Assembly (NCBI GenBank): GCA_017607445.1
Contig: JAEVHH010000004.1
Location: 6,431,201-6,495,200, forward strand
DNA: 64,000 nt
Direction: 5' to 3'
DNA from: Histoplasma ohiense
Lineage: Eukaryota; Ascomycota; Eurotiomycetes; Onygenales; Ajellomycetaceae
The number at the start of each line of letters is the position of its first letter. Within the stretch, counting starts at the first letter, position 1. Shown here in pieces: positions 47,219 through 58,621 of this stretch. Under the pieces are notes generated by a model. The model saw nothing but the letters and a program-made list of their open reading frames with translations. It ran no database searches and had not been told where the DNA came from. The position numbers and the translations under genes are program-made.

Positions 47219-49096
47219 ATGGCTACGATACCTGGTGAGCTTCGGTTTTCTGTTTTCCACCTTGGTGTTAACTTTCGTGCTTCTACTAATCGATGGACTC
47301 AAGTAACTGTCAAACACCAAGGCAAGCGCCACGAGGTCGATCTCGATCCAACTGCCAATGGAGAAACCTTCAAGTTCCAGCTCTATTCGCTAACTGGTGT
47401 CGAGCCAGAACGCCAGAAGGTTCTCGTGAAGGGTGGGCAGTTGAAAGATGACACAGAACTCTCAACCCTTAATGCAAAACCTGGGCAAACATTCATGATG
47501 CTGGGAACCCCAAGCGCTAGCAATATTTCCGCAGCTCTAGAGAAGCCTAAAGAGACGACAAAATTCATTGAGGATATGACGGAAGCCGAAGCTGCGAAAG
47601 CTGATGGCGCGACCCCTGCCGGTCTACAAAATTTGGGTAATACATGCTACCTAAACTCGACGCTACAGACGTTGCGAACCATTCCAGAGCTGCATGAAGA
47701 GCTTCTGAAATATCACCCTTCCGCCGGTTCATCGAATTCGGGTAGTATGCTAGGAATTCCTTCTTCTGGGGACCTGACCGCTTCTCTGAAGGATCTTTAT
47801 AAGCGCATGTCTGAAACGCAGGAAGGATTTCCACCTATATCTTTTCTGAACTCTCTGAGGCATGCTTTCCCGCAGTTTGCACAAAGAGCGAAGGAAGGTC
47901 CCGGGTATGCACAGCAAGACGCAGAAGAGGCATGGTCCCAGATCATATCTCAACTACGCCAGGATCTCAAAACTAAGGGCGAGAACGGTGATGAATCGTC
48001 CGAGATAGCTTTTGTCGACAAGTACCTCTCTGGGAGACTCGAGTCGATCCTTGAATGTGATGACCCTGCGGCGAAAGAAGCAGGTGAGACCACTATTGAA
48101 ACTTCAGACTCCTTCCTTAAGCTAGACTGTCATATCGACAAAAACATAAACCATTTGCGGGACGGCCTGTTGGCTGGCTTGGAGGAAAAAATTGAGAAGA
48201 AGTCGCCTACTCTGAACCGGGACGCGACTTATACGAAACGCTCTAAGATCTCTCGATTACCAAAATACCTTACAGTGCATTTCGTTCGATTTTTTTGGAA
48301 ACGAGATAAACAGAAGAAGGTGAAAATCATGCGCAGAGTGACATTCCCCCCTGAGCTGGACGTTGTGGAATTTTGCACTGATGAGCTGAGGGAAAAGCTT
48401 TTCCCTGTCAGAGACAAGGTCCGCGAAATTCGCAAAGATGAACGTGATATGGAACGAGTTCGTAAGCGCCAGAAGATCGCACATAAGCGAGAAGAGGAGC
48501 AGAAGGCTAATACCTCCATGGTCGAGCCTATCCAAAAAAACAAATTGCCAAGGAGGACCCTAATGCGACCACCGATGTTGCTATGGAGGAAGCCTTCAAA
48601 ACTGATGCTGAATACGAATCCGAGCGTGCCGCAGCCGTTATGGCTGCTAAGAAAGAATTGTTCGATCTCATCGACCCAAAACTCGCGTCTGATGATGGTG
48701 CCAATACATCCGGACTGTACGAATTGTGCGGAGTCATTACCCACCAGGGGCCTAGTGCTGAGAGCGGCCACTACACCTCTTACGTGAAAAAGCGAGGAAG
48801 GATTGTCGATGACCCTCTTGCTCCTGGCGGCAAGAGATACGAGGATGATGGCAAATGGTGGTGGTTCAACGATGACAAAGTTTCTGAGGTTGAGGCGGAG
48901 AAGATCGAAACTCTGTCAGGCGGTGGTAAGTGGCCATATTTTATGATTTTTTGTCTTTTAAATCGAGAAAACGAAAGGAATGACAACTTATGGGAGCTGG
49001 CAAACTAACATACATCCCTCAGGTGAATCGCATTCTGCACTGATACTGCTCTATCGGGCTATCGATTTGCCAACCGCAGAGGAAGTTAAAGGATAA
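47219..49096 (+). CDS. UBP6: Proteasome-associated ubiquitin hydrolase Ubp6/USP14
   Basis: This cysteine protease removes ubiquitin from substrates docked on the 26S proteasome. Exons are 47219-47234, 47304-48925 and 49023-49096. The first intron (69 bp, CTACTAATC branch site) has no stop and a length divisible by three, so it reads through. Splicing gives the family start MATIPVTVKHQGKRHEV. A ubiquitin-like domain covers about residues 1-75. The USP core shows GLQNLGNTCYLNST (catalytic Cys about residue 120), YAQQDAEEAWSQ, and SAESGHYTSYVKKRG (His about residue 495) with WWWFNDDKV. One base is missing from the A7 run at 48534-48540: before it the frame ends in nonsense, and after it the conserved frame (QIAKEDPN...MEEAF) resumes. 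One added A makes 570 aa. Confidence 0.92.
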
Positions 49097-49498
49097 TCCT
49101 TCATCTTTTGTTTAGAGACGCAAGTTTAAACCAGCATCCGTCATCAATTTTATTTCCTTCAAAACTTCCGATAGTTATATTAAGATAAGCATTATCGATT
49201 GTTTCTGGCAGATTATGTTTATCAGGCTCAAGAAGGTTTTAACACGGTAATCGGGAATCAAAGAAGATAGATCTAGCACGCTTTAGATGATAATTACTCT
49301 CTATAAAACTATGGGAGTATCCTCTATATATACCTAGTGTACGTTCACGGATCAATGAGAGTTTTTGTCTCCTTACCTACTTTCATTTTGCTTTTCTTGT
49401 TCATGTTATCACATGATCATCTCCTCGACCCATCACAAATTCTGTGCGTATCCTCCAGCATTGTTGACAGCCTCCACAGCAGGTGACATGCGCCAGCA
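49097..49498. other. Intergenic UBP6-thioesterase
   Basis: About 400 bp of normal-composition sequence separate two co-oriented genes. It contains a TATATATA stretch near 49327. No gene is seen. Confidence 0.6.
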
Positions 49499-50451
49499 AT
49501 GTTCCGCTCTCCAAAACCGATAGCCCACAACTTCTCCTGTGGTGCGATCGCCCGGAACGTCATCAATCCTCCGAAGCGTTTGCTAATCCCTGATACCTCT
49601 CCGTATGCTTCACCCATCGTGAGGCGTTCCTTCGCCCGAGCGACACGAGTACCATTGACCGAAAGACAACATGTACTTCGGCGAATATTTCGTTCGTTGG
49701 CCTACTTCGCTATCTTCGGCTCGTTAGGCTATGGCATAGGGAATGCTTTGTCCGCGTTCCTGGCCGATCCTGCGACACCAGGCTCCCTGGAGGATACACA
49801 ACGAGTTGGCCATCTGCGGCGGGTGATGGATCGCCTTGAGGTGGTTAAACAGCTACGGGCTGATCCTGATTATGTCGAATGGGAGGCATACGACAGTTTT
49901 TCAGAGGAAGAGAAGCCTCATCGACTGACGAGTGGGCCTCTGAGTGGAAGTCGCAATTTGCCTGTGCAGGTTAGTTCTTCTCTGCCCCTTCGCCTCAATT
50001 CGTGCGATTCGATCTTCATATTGAGCTTGGTAGACTTGCTAATGGTGTTGCTAACTGATGGTTGATATCTACAGCGAATATTTTGGAACAAAAAAAACAC
50101 AAAGCTACAACAGTGGTGCATATGGGGATTGGACTCAGCAGCTGGCCATCAATCGTTCACGGAGGGGCAGTCGCTACGGTTCTGGACGAAAGCTTTGGAC
50201 GGGTTGCCATACGCAGCTTCCCCGCTCGAACAGGTGTAACGGCTAACCTCAATATCGACTATATTAGACCCTTAAAGGTTATGGGTTTTTATATAGTGAC
50301 AGCAGAATGTGACCTGGAGAAGAGCACGGAGCGCAAAGCTTTCGTTAATGGCGAAATTCGAGATTCAAAGGGTAGACTATGCGCCACAGGAAATGCTATT
50401 TTCGTAGTGCCGAAGACCGTGACGTTGAGACCACTTGGTGACAATTTCTAA
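49499..50451 (+). CDS. Mitochondrial-type hotdog-fold thioesterase (Fmp10-like)
   Basis: This is probably an acyl-CoA thioesterase-family protein, similar to fungal mitochondrial hotdog proteins. Exons are 49499-49969 and 50075-50451, with a 105-bp intron. The N-terminus is Arg/Ser-rich with few acidic residues, fitting a mitochondrial presequence. A hydrophobic segment (SLAYFAIFGSLGYGIGNALS, about residues 67-86) may span the inner membrane. The second exon carries the hotdog signature VHGGAVATVLDESFG and TANLNIDYIRPL, then the helix/strand end of the 4HBT fold. The frame breaks by one base at the A8 run 50090-50097: with one more A, the exon reads RIFWNKKKHKATTVVHMG and joins the conserved frame, giving 282 aa. 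The substrate cannot be inferred. Confidence 0.82.
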
Positions 50452-52093
50452 CCGCTATCTTAGACGCCGCTCTATTAGACATGATCTCAGGAACGAACTT
50501 CGTGTATCAAATTACTCGAGGTGTTGACTTCTGATTGGAGCCGAATGCTAAGTTCCGCCTAACAATCTAAGCCGTTCGTTTAACGCCCCTGATATGTTAT
50601 CAGCTATGGAGTGGGAAGGAGGCATAGAACTATCAGTCTCCATGTCACATCATTACCTCATTAGGAACATGGGACCCTGGGTTCTTTACTTGTCAAATAC
50701 GCAAATTGGCATGAAATGGATACCATAACATAAAGGTCTTTTTCTTAATCATCCTCAAACGCTGGCTGGACGAGCGATAGATTCGAAAAGTTAGACGCAA
50801 TGAAGAAATGGCACTCCTTTTTATTTTTCCTTTTTGAGTTGCAGCTGTCAAGTTGAACTTGAGGCTGATACACTTCACAAGCTGTGTCTAGATAGACGTC
50901 ATGAGTTCCAGGGGACATTCTCGCAAGAGGTCTCACATGTCAGTGTTTTATCTACGGAGTACTTTTATATTTGTTATCAATCAGCCGTAGTATCGTCTCA
51001 AAACCACCCGGGGTTCAGTGATCAAAGACCACAGGTTTACTTCGTGTACGCCGCCCATTGCTCCTTTACTATTTTCCATTCCAGTGTATCATTTCCACCC
51101 ACGGTAATATTTCAAACCTCTTCACCTGTGTACGAGTGTATGTACTCCGTACGTACTTATCTTTTACTTTACTCTCCGTTATTGACGCGCGTTGCCAGCC
51201 AAGAAGAAAGCACTCGATGTATTATAACCTTCACTAAGACTTGACTCATCTTGTTAAGAGAATATACGGCACTCTTCTATATCATAGCCTTACGGGTTCC
51301 CTTTTCTATTCCTTTCTCTTCCCATTTCCTAACCTTCTAATTTCTTGGAACTCGGAATTGCTCATCCGGCGTTCAGCACTACCAGAGCCATATATTCAAC
51401 CGCCATTTCTTGTAACTATTACAGAGTCCAGTTACTAGCAATATATCCCATTTAGCAGTCTTGGGCATAGAATTAGAGAAACTCAGCCACAAGCAGTACA
51501 TGATAATTATCCCATGCCCAGAAGATGACATATTGACAGGCACAAAATTAGCAGTTTCATGGGATTTTCGGTACTCAGCCTTTTTTTTGGTGTTGCTCTC
51601 ACTTAGCTAGTCAATAATCACATCATCCTCCGACATTGGTTGTTTTTGTTTCAGCCACTAGTCCCAATGTAGTTGGAAAATTGCATCCTTGACCAACGAC
51701 GTCAACATAAAAAAATCCATTCCCACGCAGCTCTGAAGGGCATATCTGAAATTTGAAGTCAATTCTGGAGCATCGCATTGAGCCCATTGTGCTGCCCCTC
51801 ACCTCAGCCTCGCCCGTCCTATTATCCTCAAACACTTCTAGCACCACATACCGTTTCAGCTGCAAACACGTGCACATCAACAGAAGCAACCTTGCAAAAG
51901 ACAGAAGAAAACAAGAAAAACAGGGCTATCCCCGTTTATCCCCATAAATACAACCCAACCTCTCTCTTCTCCTAAGGCCAACAAGGACCCTCTCCATTGG
52001 AACAATGACCACCTCCCAACCCCCCAATCGTCAATAATAACGACAACAGCGACAAATGGAGACAACACCTCGCACATTCCCTCCCCAGCGCCG
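50452..52093. other. Intergenic, thioesterase to GNA1
   Basis: This 1.6-kb stretch contains no recognisable protein. An open stretch at 50834-51244 has no coding character. The last 200 bp before GNA1 are pyrimidine- then C/A-rich, as is common in fungal promoter and leader sequence. CpG is normal. Confidence 0.55.
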
Positions 52094-52751
52094 ATGCTCA
52101 GCCCTCCAGCCTCTTCCCACTCCATTCCAGATGATGACGACGATGCCCCCCTCTTCTGCCCCTCGTACATCTCCCCAATGGTCCAAAAACAGCTGCCGGA
52201 AAACTACACGATCCGACCCCTACGGCGCTCAGACTACTTCTCCGGCTACCTCGACGTTCTCCGAGTCCTAACCGCTGTCGGCGACTTCACCGTCGAGCAG
52301 TGGAACGAGCGCTATGACTGGATGGCGAAGCGAGGCGAGGAGTATTTCCTGCTGGTCATCTGCGATGGCTCTGGTAGGGTGGTGAGCACGGGGAGCCTGA
52401 TCGTCGAGCGCAAGTTCATTCACTCCCTGGGCATGGTGGGCCATGTGGAGGATATCGCGGTAGAAATGGGCCAGCAGGGGAAGAAGTTAGGGTTGAGGAT
52501 GATTCAGGCGCTGGATTTCGTGGCGCAGAAGGTCGGGTGCTATAAGGTGTGTTATTCCTGCATTCCACCCCCGGTTACTCCTCTTCACATATCATTGTGT
52601 GTGACTTTTATTCGTGTCTTCCGGAAAGAATTCGTCGCTGATCCGTCCACTCTTACAGAGTATCCTCGATTGCTCAGAAGCCAATGAAGGCTTTTATTTG
52701 AAATGCGGCTTCAAACGTGCCGGCCTCGAAATGGCTCACTACTACAACTGA
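52094..52751 (+). CDS. GNA1: Glucosamine 6-phosphate N-acetyltransferase
   Basis: This GNAT-fold enzyme transfers acetyl from acetyl-CoA to glucosamine 6-phosphate in UDP-GlcNAc synthesis for chitin and glycoproteins. Exons are 52094-52546 and 52659-52751, with a 112-bp intron; the product is 181 aa. After a Ser/Pro/Asp-rich start of about 30 residues come YTIRPLRRSDY, VLRVLTAVGDFT, ERYDWMAKR, the strand GRVVSTGSLIVERKFIH, then GHVEDIAVEMGQQGKKLG, which holds the acetyl-CoA binding loop. Exon 2 completes the fold with ILDCSEANEGFYLKCGFKRAG and ends in EMAHYYN. The start at 52094 is the first ATG in frame. Lengths and motifs fit a functional enzyme. Confidence 0.93.
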
Positions 52752-54097
52752 AACGAGTAAATTTCCATTGATTCGTTAATTTTTGCCCCCCTCATCCTTC
52801 TTCTTTCCCTTTAAAACATATAATAAATATACGGAACTCAAACGGAATAAAAAGCCCCATCTTTCCGGCCAATCCCGTCCCAATTATCTTCCGAAGCAAG
52901 CAGAAATACAAACGCCCAATTCCAATACACTTCTTCGCAAGATCACTCTGCTTCACCCCTAAAAGCTCTACTACGGGACAAACACTAGTGATCGAACCAC
53001 ATAGTGGGAGGATTATTTAAATATATTCCGCTAGGGTATTTTGAATATCCAGCCGTCGTCTGCACGGGCGTGTATAATAATGTATACTCCCCACGCGGCC
53101 CCAGCAGGCAAGTGTTGGATTACTACTGTGAATGGGCCGCACGGATCTTCTTTTCTTTTTTTTTCTCTTCTTTGCGGTCTAGAAAAGCGGTCGGAGTGAT
53201 TTGTTTCTTTTATATATTAATCGGGAGGGAAGAAAATTTTTCATTTTTCAGCCTTGAGTCTTCCTTTTATTTTTGGACGAGCGGACCGGAATGGGATTTC
53301 GACAATATCAGGGATAATTAATACATACATAGATGGCGTGTTAATGCCCTTTTTTTTTTTTTTTTTTTTCTTTTTTTTTCAACTTTCCTCCTTTTCCTGT
53401 TTCTCTCCATCTATTTGCGCTCTTTTTTTCTTCCATTTCCAGTTTGTATTATTCTAACAGTGGCACATTTCGGATTGATTTTCTCAGGTCTTGGCCGGCT
53501 GCCCACCACCATCCCCCTGTTACAGAGGGTGCAGAGTTGCAAAAATTAGTACTTGTACAAGTTGCTAGTAGCCTGACTGACTGCTTAGCCGCTCACTGCA
53601 CACTCTGTTTATTTTTGCACTGCGCTTATGCACTGCACTCTCTACAATAGGGATCTGAGTGGATGCTCCTCTGTTAAGATGATGTGGAATTAAAGATCCA
53701 TGTATCCCTGGGATTTTGAAGTGTTTTTGCCCACGTAGCTAGGGTTGCTAGAAGCAGGCTGTTTCTACTAAGTCATGCGTAATGCACTATTTTAATAAGA
53801 CAGTGGGATGTTTACGCAGAACCATCTACTACTAACTAAAAGATAACCAATCTTCCTCAACCTAAACTGTATTTAATAATGATTGATTGTGAATTTATGA
53901 TGTGATATCATGTGGCATTAGGTAAGAATGTTATATTTTCAATCAAGTCATTAGTTAGACATGATTCAGTCTTCCGTAACCAGATAAACGATCCCTTCGC
54001 CGCCCTTCCATAGCGAAACACTCAAATCATAGCACCCAAAACACAATAAACCCACGCCAAAATTGCTTTCACACATTGACCCGCTCTAATCTAAAGC
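52752..54097. other. Intergenic with poly-T tract
   Basis: About 1.35 kb without a recognisable gene. Pyrimidine-rich DNA includes a T/C run at 53349-53388 made of 19-20 and 9 consecutive T. The far part (53850-53960) is AT-rich but not CpG-mutated in the manner of the flanks. Confidence 0.6.
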
Positions 54098-54549
54098 ATG
54101 GCAAATCGATCGAGCTCTCCTACAAGATTTTTGGAACCACAGAACGTTAGTTGATCACAGAACAGCCGAAGAGATGTTAAAGCTTATGATTTCTGTCCGC
54201 GGCGGCTATGGTAGGTACAGGCCAACGAATCAGGCAGTTTTCATAGAGATATAATACAGACCCATCATTGTTTTGGAGAGATGTTGAAGCTGAAAAGGCA
54301 GAGGGACAGAGATTGAAAATAAATGATATTGCGCGCCGACTTCGACTGCGGCATCAGTATCAACAATTTTCCAATCAATTCAATCGTCCACGTATGAAGC
54401 CAACCGAATCAGCTATCAAAGCTTTTCAACATATTTCGGGAGAGCCTCTTACCCCATCAGTCAAATGGCAACTAAGAGCCAGAAAGAGGCTCTCGTCGCT
54501 AGAGCCTGATGTGATGTTGAGAATTGAAAAGCCTCATTGGGTGAAGTAG
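54098..54549 (+). CDS. Small two-exon protein of unknown function
   Basis: The proposed exons 54098-54145 and 54247-54549 join across a 101-bp GT-AG intron (GTTAGT...TTTCATAG) in phase, giving 116 aa. The start reads MANRSSSPTRFLEPQN. The rest is basic and helical, with SLFWRDVEAEKAEGQ, INDIARRLRLRHQYQQFSNQF and TPSVKWQLRARKRLSSLEPD. The Arg/Lys content and regular spacing look like a real small protein, possibly nucleic-acid- or ribosome-binding. I do not recognise a family. Exon 2 alone is open for 101 codons, and the intron model is mine. It could also be the remnant of a longer gene. Confidence 0.5.
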
Positions 54550-55225
54550 GACAACACCCAGCACAACATCTGTTTGGTATGTACGGAGTATTTGAATCGA
54601 CATTTGTTGTCTTTAGATGGGAACGAGAGCTGTCTGAGAAGGACCTCAATATTGTGTGGAGGCAGGTCCAGATCAACAGCTGAAGTTAGGAATTGGTATA
54701 AGAAAGGAAAGGATAGCGAATATTAACGCATATAAGCCATAAGATTTATTTAAGAGGCTAGACTGCGTACCGCGGTCGGCATACGCCGTTGAAAACTATC
54801 ACCGAATATATCACATTACAAAGCTCGCGCGGAAAATGCTAATGACTAGCGGAAGTGGAAAGAAAATCGAAATTTGAATTGTGAAGTACCCGACACAAGA
54901 GTAGATATATGTTCAGAAAGCTTTTACACAAATGTGCCGAGAGATATTGTAATCAAGCTGACCAGTCCTTTCCCCAGACTTGCGGAGTCCCCTGATTTCG
55001 TGTCCATGAATATACACGATATCTCCCCCTTTCCAACTCGACCCTTCCACCACCTTGCAATAAGAGTAATGGCACATCGCAAATTGATCGTGTTAAGACC
55101 TCCATGTGTTCGTTCGTTCGTTGTCCATAATTTCAATTTTCATCTCGGGCCAGTTTAAGAGATCAAGGGTTCCCAACACATAAAACTCAAAGCAATACAG
55201 GAAAGAAAACCATAAATAAATGCGC
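54550..55225. other. Intergenic, unknown gene to eS30
   Basis: About 675 bp between convergent 3' ends. Overlapping open stretches on both strands at about 54874-55158 show no protein features. A TTCGTTCGTTCGTT patch lies near 55109. Confidence 0.55.
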
Positions 55226-55733
55226 TTATGACGTAGGGTTGGGGTTCATCTTAAAAGACGAGGAAACAATATCACGTTAGTTCCAACTTCGTTGCGATTG
55301 CTTTCTCCGATCACTTTTGGGACCAAAGGCTGTAGAAGACGCACCTTTCGCTTTCCACCGGTCATCGTGACGTTAACAAATCGTCTGGTGTATTGCAGGC
55401 GCTTCTTGGCGCGACCCTTCGGGGTCTTCTTCTTCTCTTGAGGCTCGACCTATATTACATCAAGTCCTCCAAGTCAGTCCAAAATCTGTTCTTGTTTCCG
55501 TATCTTCAACCACATATGTCTTTATATATCTCTCAAACTTTCCACTATATCTTGCAATAAAACCCGAAATCTCAGAATTCGTCACACGGACCACACAGTT
55601 CTCAGAATCGAGGTGAGAGAAACCGTTTTCCGAGAACCATGCACGGAGAGTGAAAAATGGGCAAAGAACTGACCTTAGGGGTCTGGGACTTGACTTTGCC
55701 CGCACGGGCGAGGGATCCGTGAACTTTACCCAT
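55226..55733 (-). CDS. RPS30: 40S ribosomal protein eS30
   Basis: This small-subunit ribosomal protein near the decoding centre is in the non-fused fungal form, with no ubiquitin-like leader. Three exons on the minus strand: 55733-55674 (MGKVHGSLARAGKVKSQTPK), 55449-55345 (VEPQEKKKTPKGRAKKRLQY and on to GGKRK) and 55249-55226 (MNPNPTS). Introns are 224 and 95 bp, and the product is 62 aa, the family length. Intron positions fall exactly between codons. The neighbour eL24 is also minus-strand. Neither intron shows a convincing snoRNA. Confidence 0.95.
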
Positions 55734-56678
55734 AATGTGCGGTAAGCGATGGGGACGAGTTTTTTGACAGAGGTGTAATTGACTGTGTGGGAGGCTGAGG
55801 ATGCCGATGGTTTGATGGATGTGTTAGCGTTTGGTTTTTCTGCCTAGCTGGATTAAGCGAGCGGTAGCGGCTGCGGAAGAAGAGAACAGTATCAGGATCC
55901 TTTGGGTCTCATTTTGAGACGCCTGGGAGATAGGGAAGGTGAAGGAGAGTAGATGCTTACAGCCGTTTGGGAGTCGATCCTCTTGTCGTTGTCGCGGTTT
56001 GCCTTTCAACTCTTCCAGCTCGTCTCTGTGACTGAAATGGAGGACGTCAAATTAGCGACTGCCAAGACTCGGCGAGTCGAAGTGTGTAGGGCTGTGCCCT
56101 ATTGCCTATTTTGGAAGCCGCCCCCTCATTGCTCCAAGACGAACCAGCAGGATCTCAAGAGTGATCATGGCATTGAATTGATCATACCTCGCTTGAAGGC
56201 TTACAGATTATAGAATTGTTGAGTCGCTATATTGGTGAGTATTTAAGATGGATAGGACCTTGCTCTCAGGCAAGCAGACTACTTCAGATGGAATTATCTT
56301 TGAAGCACGGAATGTGCTAATGCGAGGCCATTGTAGCATCATCCTAAAATAGCCATGAAACGTGAATGAAACGAATATAGAGTGAGTGGGAAATCTGCTA
56401 ACCGAGTTCTCTCTTTATTTAAACTAGATCACAGTACATTGAAAGCGTAAAAAGAAATAAGAAAGAAAAATAGCAGGAATCCATTTGCATTAGAACATCG
56501 TACTTGCAAAACGTCCCATAGCAGAAAACTATCTTCGCCTAGAAGAGTTCTGATATGTAAGGAATACAAAATTCCCAGTTGTTAGATGATGGGGGACTCT
56601 AGCACATTGATATTCGTAATTGCACTGGTCCCTTCCATTCCACAAAAATCACCGGGCGCCACTACCGAATCCCAAATT
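55734..56678. other. Intergenic eS30-eL24
   Basis: This 945-bp stretch holds the eS30 promoter/leader and the eL24 3' untranslated region. A pyrimidine/purine-biased leader lies near 55800-55990. An 86-codon open stretch at 55953-56213 has no recognisable content and overlaps what should be eS30 promoter. No other gene is seen. Confidence 0.6.
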
Positions 56679-57587
56679 TTAACGAGACTTAGCAGCAACC
56701 TTGGGTGGCGCACCCTTAGCACCCTGTTTGCTTTGGATTCTGCTCGCCTGACCTCTGGCAGCGTTGGCAGCGTTCTTAGCCTTCTCAGCTCTCTTCTTGC
56801 TTTCGGCAGCGGACTTCTTTTCCTTTCCTTCCTTGATGGCTTGTTGGCGAGCAGCGAGGCGGGCCTCAGGGCGCATGCTTCGTCGTTCTTTGATGACGTC
56901 TAGAGAGGCGCCGACAACAGCACGCTGGGACTTGACTGTGCGTCGGGTACGCTTCTTTGCAACTTCCTATATGAAGTGATGAAAAAATACATTTTCCTTT
57001 TGTTAGCTGATTATCCCAACTTCTCCAGTTCCCATTCTCAAAGACTATCGTTTTTGTCCATCCGAGATATTTCCTTGCTTCTCCTCGTCCTTCATGCCAT
57101 GATTCTCCAACTGCTCCACACATCCTTGATCTCCCAGAAGCAGCTCGCATCTCCAAAGATAAAAAGGGGGAAATATGGAAATGCCACTGACTTCAGAGAT
57201 GCCTTTCCTGTGTTGTCTTCTATAAAGGGTCGTCCATAAGATTCGGCGAGGGTTTTTGCGTTGGAGAAAGAGGGATTCGGTCTTGCCATTCTGGAAGCGG
57301 AAGACTTTGCCGTCGCCGCGGACGTAGAGTTTTCCCTGCACACATCGTAGCCAAAATAATCAGCTTTTCATGTTTCTCGTAGTTATTCCTTCCAACCATT
57401 TAAACGGATAAGCTTGACATATAGAAAGAAATCCTCCATAGTCCAAACAAGTCGTGCGTGTGGAGTACAAGGATTTTGATACCGGGACTGAACCGTCACA
57501 ACATTTTCAAGAACACAGCATCATTTTCCGACATACCTTTCCGGGGTAAATCTTCTCGCCACTGAAAGTGTCGTCGTAGGTACGCAT
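56679..57587 (-). CDS. RPL24: 60S ribosomal protein eL24
   Basis: This large-subunit ribosomal protein forms an intersubunit bridge region. Three exons on the minus strand: 57587-57537 (MRTYDDTFSGEKIYPGK), 57335-57192 and 56966-56679, with introns of 201 and 225 bp, all between codons; the product is 160 aa. The eL24 core is clear: GKLYVRGDGKVFRF, SLFLQRKNPRRI, WTTLYRRQHRKGISE, EVAKKRTRRTVKSQRA, VGASLDVIKERR and RPEARLAARQQAIKEGKEKK, followed by the Ala/Lys-rich tail. The N-terminal zinc-ribbon Cys residues of archaeal relatives are absent from this start, as in other fungal versions. Confidence 0.93.
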
Positions 57588-58621
57588 CTTGAATGGGTGG
57601 AGATGCGCAGCCGGTGAGTGGATGGGGTTAGATTGTTGACTTCGTGGATTTAATTAATCTTTGCGACAGACGCCTTTACACCCTTTGGTGGTTGGTGCGA
57701 GATGCTTTCGCTAAAGTGTCACACGTGACTTTGGCTGCCCTTCCACAAGCTCCAATCAAGCTCCAGGAGTGGGCGTGTACTATCAGTCTCCAACTCTCCA
57801 TGGCTTTCAGCAATGGGAATATACTTTATGTTTTCGATGATGGGGAATGAATTTGCAGTCGGGTCTATTCCGAACTACCCTATTTTTCGCGTTACATGAA
57901 TACGATCGGGTTATTAATCGATGAATGCTACATGGCGCTGACAACATTTTGGCTGGCAAGTGGACGCTCCACCAGACACACTCCTCGAAATATTGATTAC
58001 AATTTTGGCATTCGCTTGGAAGTGCCATTGCTTACCTATCGACTTGAAAATGTTGATACGCAGCAAGATGACCGAAACCAGGAGCTTAGAATGAATCATT
58101 TATTGAATCAAATCGAGAGATTTTATTTCCAAAATTTGCAGAAACAGCGCATTCGTTTAACTAAAACTGAGGTGAACTTGGCATAATTCCGCTGGAGTGT
58201 GTAGGAAACAATAAATGAAATAAGGCACCAGATACATCAAGAGTTGACTGGCGAGCTTTTTGGAGAGCCGAGAATGGTGAGAATCTGTTGCGCCTCATTA
58301 AAAGAGTGCGGAATCTGTATTCTATAGCGGGCAGTCGAACATCGCAGGTTGAGCTTTCAACCCAGACAAAAAAACCAAAATACAAGGAGGGGGGACTATA
58401 AAATCATAGAATCAATCAAAGAAAGGATTAAAACCAAACGCCGTAATAACATGATAAAGGAATCAGGTCGTGGGAAGCCGAACAAAAAGAAGAAAGATGA
58501 ACAGGGTGTCTCGCTCGGCATAAACAACCACCGTTAAACAACTCGCCCGCAATCAATTGATCAATAAAATAGTATCACGTCCTTACTCCGATGTTAGCCA
58601 ACCCACTTAAGTTCCTGCCGA
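57588..58621. other. Intergenic eL24-UBC13
   Basis: About 1 kb holding the eL24 promoter and the UBC13 3' region. A 96-codon open stretch at 57896-58186 (plus) is the longest but has no recognisable domain, and codon use does not convince. I leave it uncalled. Confidence 0.55.

Noticed and set aside
50834..51244. 136-codon gene between the thioesterase and GNA1
   Set aside because: Cys/Phe/Ser-rich low-content translation with no start context or family resemblance.
57336..57536. snoRNA inside the first eL24 intron (ATGATG near the start, CTGA near the end)
   Set aside because: The boxes are about 150 bases apart with no internal box pair or terminal stem, too long for a usual C/D snoRNA.
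57896..58186. 96-codon gene between eL24 and UBC13
   Set aside because: No domain, no splice context and no codon pattern. Position fits promoter or 3' untranslated sequence.
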